Positions 12,916 to 14,028 of a stretch of DNA of 14,028 nucleotides are shown one piece after another. Positions within the stretch are counted from its first letter, which is position 1. The number at the start of each line of letters is the position of its first letter. The notes beneath the pieces were generated by a model. It searched no databases, was not told the DNA's origin, and was given only the letters and a program-made list of their open reading frames with translations. A program made the position numbers and the translations under genes. Origin of the DNA: Thermoplasmata archaeon (lineage in GTDB: Archaea; Thermoplasmatota; Thermoplasmata; SG8-5; JAGLSY01); NCBI GenBank assembly GCA_023135545.1, contig JAGLSY010000290.1, positions 1 to 14,028 on the forward strand. Direction: 5' to 3'.

Positions 12916-14028
12916 AATAGTATCCAATCTTGAATGTGATCGTGGCCTGGTAGATGCCTTCGGCCGTACCTCCTGGCACATCTATCCACCACTCGATCTC
13001 CGTCGCTCCTATGTTCTGGTAATCCTCACCCTGCGGCCCGTGGGCCGTTGTACTGTTCAATGGAGCTGGCACTACCCAATCTCCGGGTGCCGCCTGGCTC
13101 GTGTTCCCCCATATGCTCAGGTTCTGATTAGCACCCGGGAAGGGCACTCCATCTCCGACAATCATTGAGTTTACATCGGTAGCATATGCGCTGGTGGTGT
13201 TGATTGAAACATAAGTCGCGTCAATTGGCAAGCCCCCTCCCAGTCTCGGAAGATTAGGTATTGACACGTTGAGGTAGTAGTCAATGTTGGCCGCGCAGGT
13301 AATCTGGCTGTTCGGTCCGAGTTGTGCTGTCGAGCCTGGAGGGGCATTCCCCGCCGGGTTGCCAGATACCGTTACGTTGGTGAACATGAATGTCCCGAAT
13401 TCCTCGTATGTGGAGTTGGTAGCTCCTGCAAAGTTCACATCATAAACCCGCATTTCGAAGTCCCAGCTGTTCGGGTCTTCCAGTGCTTGGTTTGCGAAGT
13501 TAATGTCAGAAGCGGCTCCGTTTGCAAAGCCAGTACCATCCGCGGCCCATGATTGGGGCCCGATTGTTATGTTCATGTAGATGTAGTAGTGGTCTCCTGG
13601 GCCAGCTTCCAGCCACCAACTGTCCATCAGGAATTCGTTGGTTCCTGGGCTTAATATTGGATAAGTCATGACTGCGGTGTCAGCCCCTGGTGCCCCGCCT
13701 TCCGACCATGTCGCATTGAACATCTTGGTTCTATGCTGGTCATCTGCGACCGGCGCGGTTGATGGTGTTGCTCCCTCGTCATACCATGCCGACAGATCAA
13801 CCCTCACATCATCCTCAAAATCTGCATAGAACTGGTCCACGCCGCTTATCGTGTAGTTGACCTCGCAACGGAATGTGTAGGTTGTTTCGAGAAGGAGCTG
13901 GTTGTTCAGTTTGGAAAGACGTCCGGCATCGCTTGTTTTCCACAGGTCTATTCCGAAATTGTGGGGGAAGGCCGCGTTGACGGTGATTGTGGTATCTGTG
14001 TCCACGGCGGATGGATAGAATCCTACAG
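12914..14028 (-). CDS. Secreted propeller-family surface protein, C-terminal 370 residues (paralogue 4, 5' end beyond window)
   Basis: The frame is open through the right edge: codons before the Val at 14003-14005 read 'VGFYPSA', matching 'AGFYPSA' at the end of the last propeller blade of the 897-residue paralogue. The gene therefore starts outside the window, and 14005 is not its start. The visible part is the whole conserved C-terminal domain, from 'TTITVNAAFPHNFGIDLW' to GIYQATITFKIGYY. Against the 897-residue protein I count about 43 differences in 354 aligned residues. N-x-S/T sequons are kept at matching places (NYT, NIT, NST, NVT, NVS, NTS, NST). The missing N-terminus is expected to carry a signal peptide and a seven-bladed propeller. 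It is the first visible gene of the operon; its TGA overlaps the ribosome-binding site of the giant gene. Role inferred as for the paralogues. Confidence 0.85.
   Translation of the reverse strand, partial: VGFYPSAVDTDTTITVNAAFPHNFGIDLWKTSDAGRLSKLNNQLLLETTYTFRCEVNYTISGVDQFYADFEDDVRVDLSAWYDEGATPSTAPVADDQHRTKMFNATWSEGGAPGADTAVMTYPILSPGTNEFLMDSWWLEAGPGDHYYIYMNITIGPQSWAADGTGFANGAASDINFANQALEDPNSWDFEMRVYDVNFAGATNSTYEEFGTFMFTNVTVSGNPAGNAPPGSTAQLGPNSQITCAANIDYYLNVSIPNLPRLGGGLPIDATYVSINTTSAYATDVNSMIVGDGVPFPGANQNLSIWGNTSQAAPGDWVVPAPLNSTTAHGPQGEDYQNIGATEIEWWIDVPGGTAEGIYQATITFKIGYY
12914..14028 (-). repeat. Paralogous DNA repeat, right copy (C-terminal part of the edge gene)
   Basis: Direct-repeat partner of 3415-4530. 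The two copies are offset by about 9.5 kb and bracket the whole giant gene. The repeat may extend past the right edge. Confidence 0.85.

Noticed and set aside
14003..14005. GTG at 14005 as the start of the rightmost gene
   Set aside because: The frame continues upstream to the window edge with residues matching the paralogue, and a start there would leave no signal peptide.
1..14028. CRISPR array, insertion sequence, tRNA or rRNA
   Set aside because: No regularly spaced repeats of the right size, no transposase frame or terminal inverted repeats, and no RNA-gene pattern seen on either strand by eye.

Overview
The window looks archaeal. It holds the start of a membrane-bound LonB protease (two transmembrane segments between Walker A and Walker B), a BRE/TATA-like promoter, Shine-Dalgarno sites matching GGAGGTGAT, and very large Sec-secreted proteins rich in N-x-S/T sequons. 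A euryarchaeal lineage such as Thermoplasmatota is my guess; nothing in the window fixes the phylum.

Everything readable is on the minus strand. In transcription order (right to left): (4) the last 370 residues of a secreted protein that enters from beyond base 14028; (3) a 2256-residue giant, 12901-6131; (2) an 897-residue protein, 6108-3415; (1) a 738-residue protein, 3304-1088; a terminator-like hairpin with a T tract at 1050-1011; then, behind its own likely promoter, the N-terminal 282 residues of LonB from 848 to the window edge. Genes 4, 3 and 2 are separated by only 12 and 22 nt, and the spacers carry Shine-Dalgarno sites; one overlaps the upstream stop codon. Gene 1 follows after 110 nt of purine-rich leader containing three perfect 12-nt repeats. 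The four genes probably form one operon, possibly with more members outside the window.

The four secreted proteins are paralogues. Each complete one has a Sec signal peptide ending in an Ala-x-Ala-like site before Glu-Asp, a seven-bladed beta-propeller with blades of the type 'DIxWxxxGxYALAVG...GxIYxY', and a C-terminal domain of about 350 residues that I do not recognise. That domain ends in a nearly invariant GIYQATITFKIGYY. None shows a catalytic motif, lipobox, C-terminal membrane helix or PGF-CTERM tail. A surface or extracellular binding/adhesion role is the best inference.

The most striking item is gene 3. After blade 1 of its family propeller it carries a second propeller made of exactly seven FG-GAP (integrin-alpha type) repeats. 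That inner propeller is interrupted twice: by about 815 residues between its blades 4 and 5, and by about 290 residues between blades 5 and 6. The inserts contain jelly-roll/MAM-like domains and an internally duplicated module. The outer propeller then resumes with blades 2-7. This is a propeller nested in a propeller, itself carrying nested beta-sandwich domains. Genes 2 and 4 are about 88% identical over their shared C-terminal part (hand count) and flank gene 3 as direct repeats, while their last bases pair differently, which suggests gene conversion.
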